DNA from: CAXSEF01 sp964236585
Lineage (GTDB): Bacteria; Pseudomonadota; Alphaproteobacteria; Acetobacterales; Acetobacteraceae
DNA: 64,000 nt
Assembly: GCA_964236585.1 (NCBI GenBank)
Contig: CAXSFE010000002.1
Location: 1 to 64,000, forward strand
Direction: 5' to 3'
The notes under the pieces were generated by a model. That model made no database searches. It saw nothing but the letters and a program-made list of their open reading frames with translations, and was not told the origin of the DNA. Shown one piece after another: positions 63,414 to 64,000 of this stretch (position 1 is the first letter of the stretch; each line of letters opens with the position of its first letter). The position numbers and the translations under genes are program-made.

Positions 63414-63882
63414 CGCACCCGACCTGCTCGATGCGTTGGCCGGAGTGGCCGGGGCCGGTGACATCGACACGGCCGGCCTGTCCTGCGCGGACGTGGAGCT
63501 GATCGAGACGGCGCGTCTGGTGCTGGTTCGGCATTACCGCCCGTTCTGGCACATGGTGTCGGCGGCACTGCGCGGGCGGGACGGGCGGATCTGGACCGGG
63601 CTGCACCTCGGTGCGACGGTGGGGCGCATGCAGGTCTGCGCCGAGGTCACCGCGCTTGGGCGGGCGATCCTGGAGGGCGACGGCACGGTCGAGTGCGCCG
63701 TGGCGCTGCGCCATCCCAAGCCGGAGGAGGCGATGGGGCGCATCGCCGTGGTGCCGCCCTGCGGCGCCTGCCGCGAACTGCTGACTGACTATGATCCGGG
63801 CGCGTCGGTGATCGTGCCAGGCGTGGGCGGGCTGCGCAGGGTCGCGATCGGGGTGCTGCTGCCCTTGCCCTACCAGCGCTGA
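63400..63882 (+). CDS. Cytidine deaminase-like protein
   Basis: A 160-residue zinc-dependent deaminase-fold protein. The metal site is present as CAEV (VCAEVTALGRAIL) and PPCGACRELL, matching cytidine/blasticidin-S deaminases. These deaminate a cytosine nucleoside or analogue; the exact substrate is not clear. It starts with GTG 63400 and overlaps the recA end by 14 bases, so it may be read through from the SOS-controlled recA transcript. The last 118 bases of the window show no further gene. Confidence 0.8.
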
Positions 63883-64000
63883 GCAAGGCTGCCCGCCGCC
63901 TCGCATTGTCGCGCGATGCCGGCCTGCCGATGGCCGGTGCAGGCCGGGCCTCAGGCTTCCATGGAACGAAACAGGCACAAGGACGTTACCCAGGCATGAC

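Noticed and set aside
63960..64000. Start of a new gene at the window end
   Set aside because: The ATG at 63960 meets a stop after 12 codons; an ATG at 63997 is too close to the edge to judge.

Overview
The window is a GC-rich chromosomal segment that reads as an alphaproteobacterium, most likely a member of the Acetobacteraceae or a close Rhodospirillales relative (inference, no search was run). The reasons are alphaproteobacterial markers: FliX, a UPF0262 protein, a DksA lacking most zinc-finger cysteines, the alphaproteobacterial type of SerC, a CckA-like kinase directly after flhB, and a GAAC-N7-GAAC LexA box in front of recA. No rRNA, tRNA, CRISPR array, transposase or phage gene was recognised.

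Left part (1-30 kb): mixed metabolic and accessory genes. The window opens in a truncated HpnK-like reading frame that runs into a Pro/Ala-rich tail and overlaps the transhydrogenase genes pntAB-pntB. Next come an oxalate/formate-type MFS carrier, an AnsP-like permease, two SDR enzymes, a GT4 glycosyltransferase, an HxlR regulator divergent from an SDR gene, an S9 peptidase, an Old-Yellow-Enzyme reductase, an ATP-grasp/DedA pair, an AsmA protein coupled to a beta-lactamase-fold protein without its catalytic Ser and Lys, an SGNH esterase, an M20 peptidase/TetR pair divergent from an outer-membrane efflux lipoprotein, a GtrA fragment and an OmpA-type porin.

Middle part (30-42 kb): biosynthesis and housekeeping. 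It holds serC, hisZ, purA, mtnA, panC, UPF0262 and DUF983 genes, a second glycosyltransferase, and a membrane-tethered pseudokinase with a small membrane partner.

Right part (42-64 kb): flagellar genes in several units. These are flgI-flgJ-flgN (-), fliX and dksA (+), flgF then flgG-flgA-flgH (-), fliL-DUF6468-motE-TPR protein (+), fliP/fliO and a small gene (-), and flgB-flgC-fliE-fliQ-fliR-flhB-cckA-like (+), then recA and a cytidine deaminase-like gene. A speD-speE polyamine pair with clearly lower GC interrupts the flagellar block, next to a 63-codon acidic ORF with a perfect Shine-Dalgarno sequence.

The most striking feature is a family of intergenic repeats, 16 clear copies plus remnants, each about 120-250 bp. 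Each full copy is a head-to-head pair of half-units around an ACTTAAG-like core, and each half-unit carries two short hairpins. Stem sequences differ between copies while pairing is kept. Two copies (3.9 and 15.8 kb) carry the same nested 72-nt three-stem insertion, with five fully compensated base-pair changes between them. The family lies between genes of every relative orientation from 2.3 to 45.4 kb and is absent from the flagellar/recA block after 45.4 kb.
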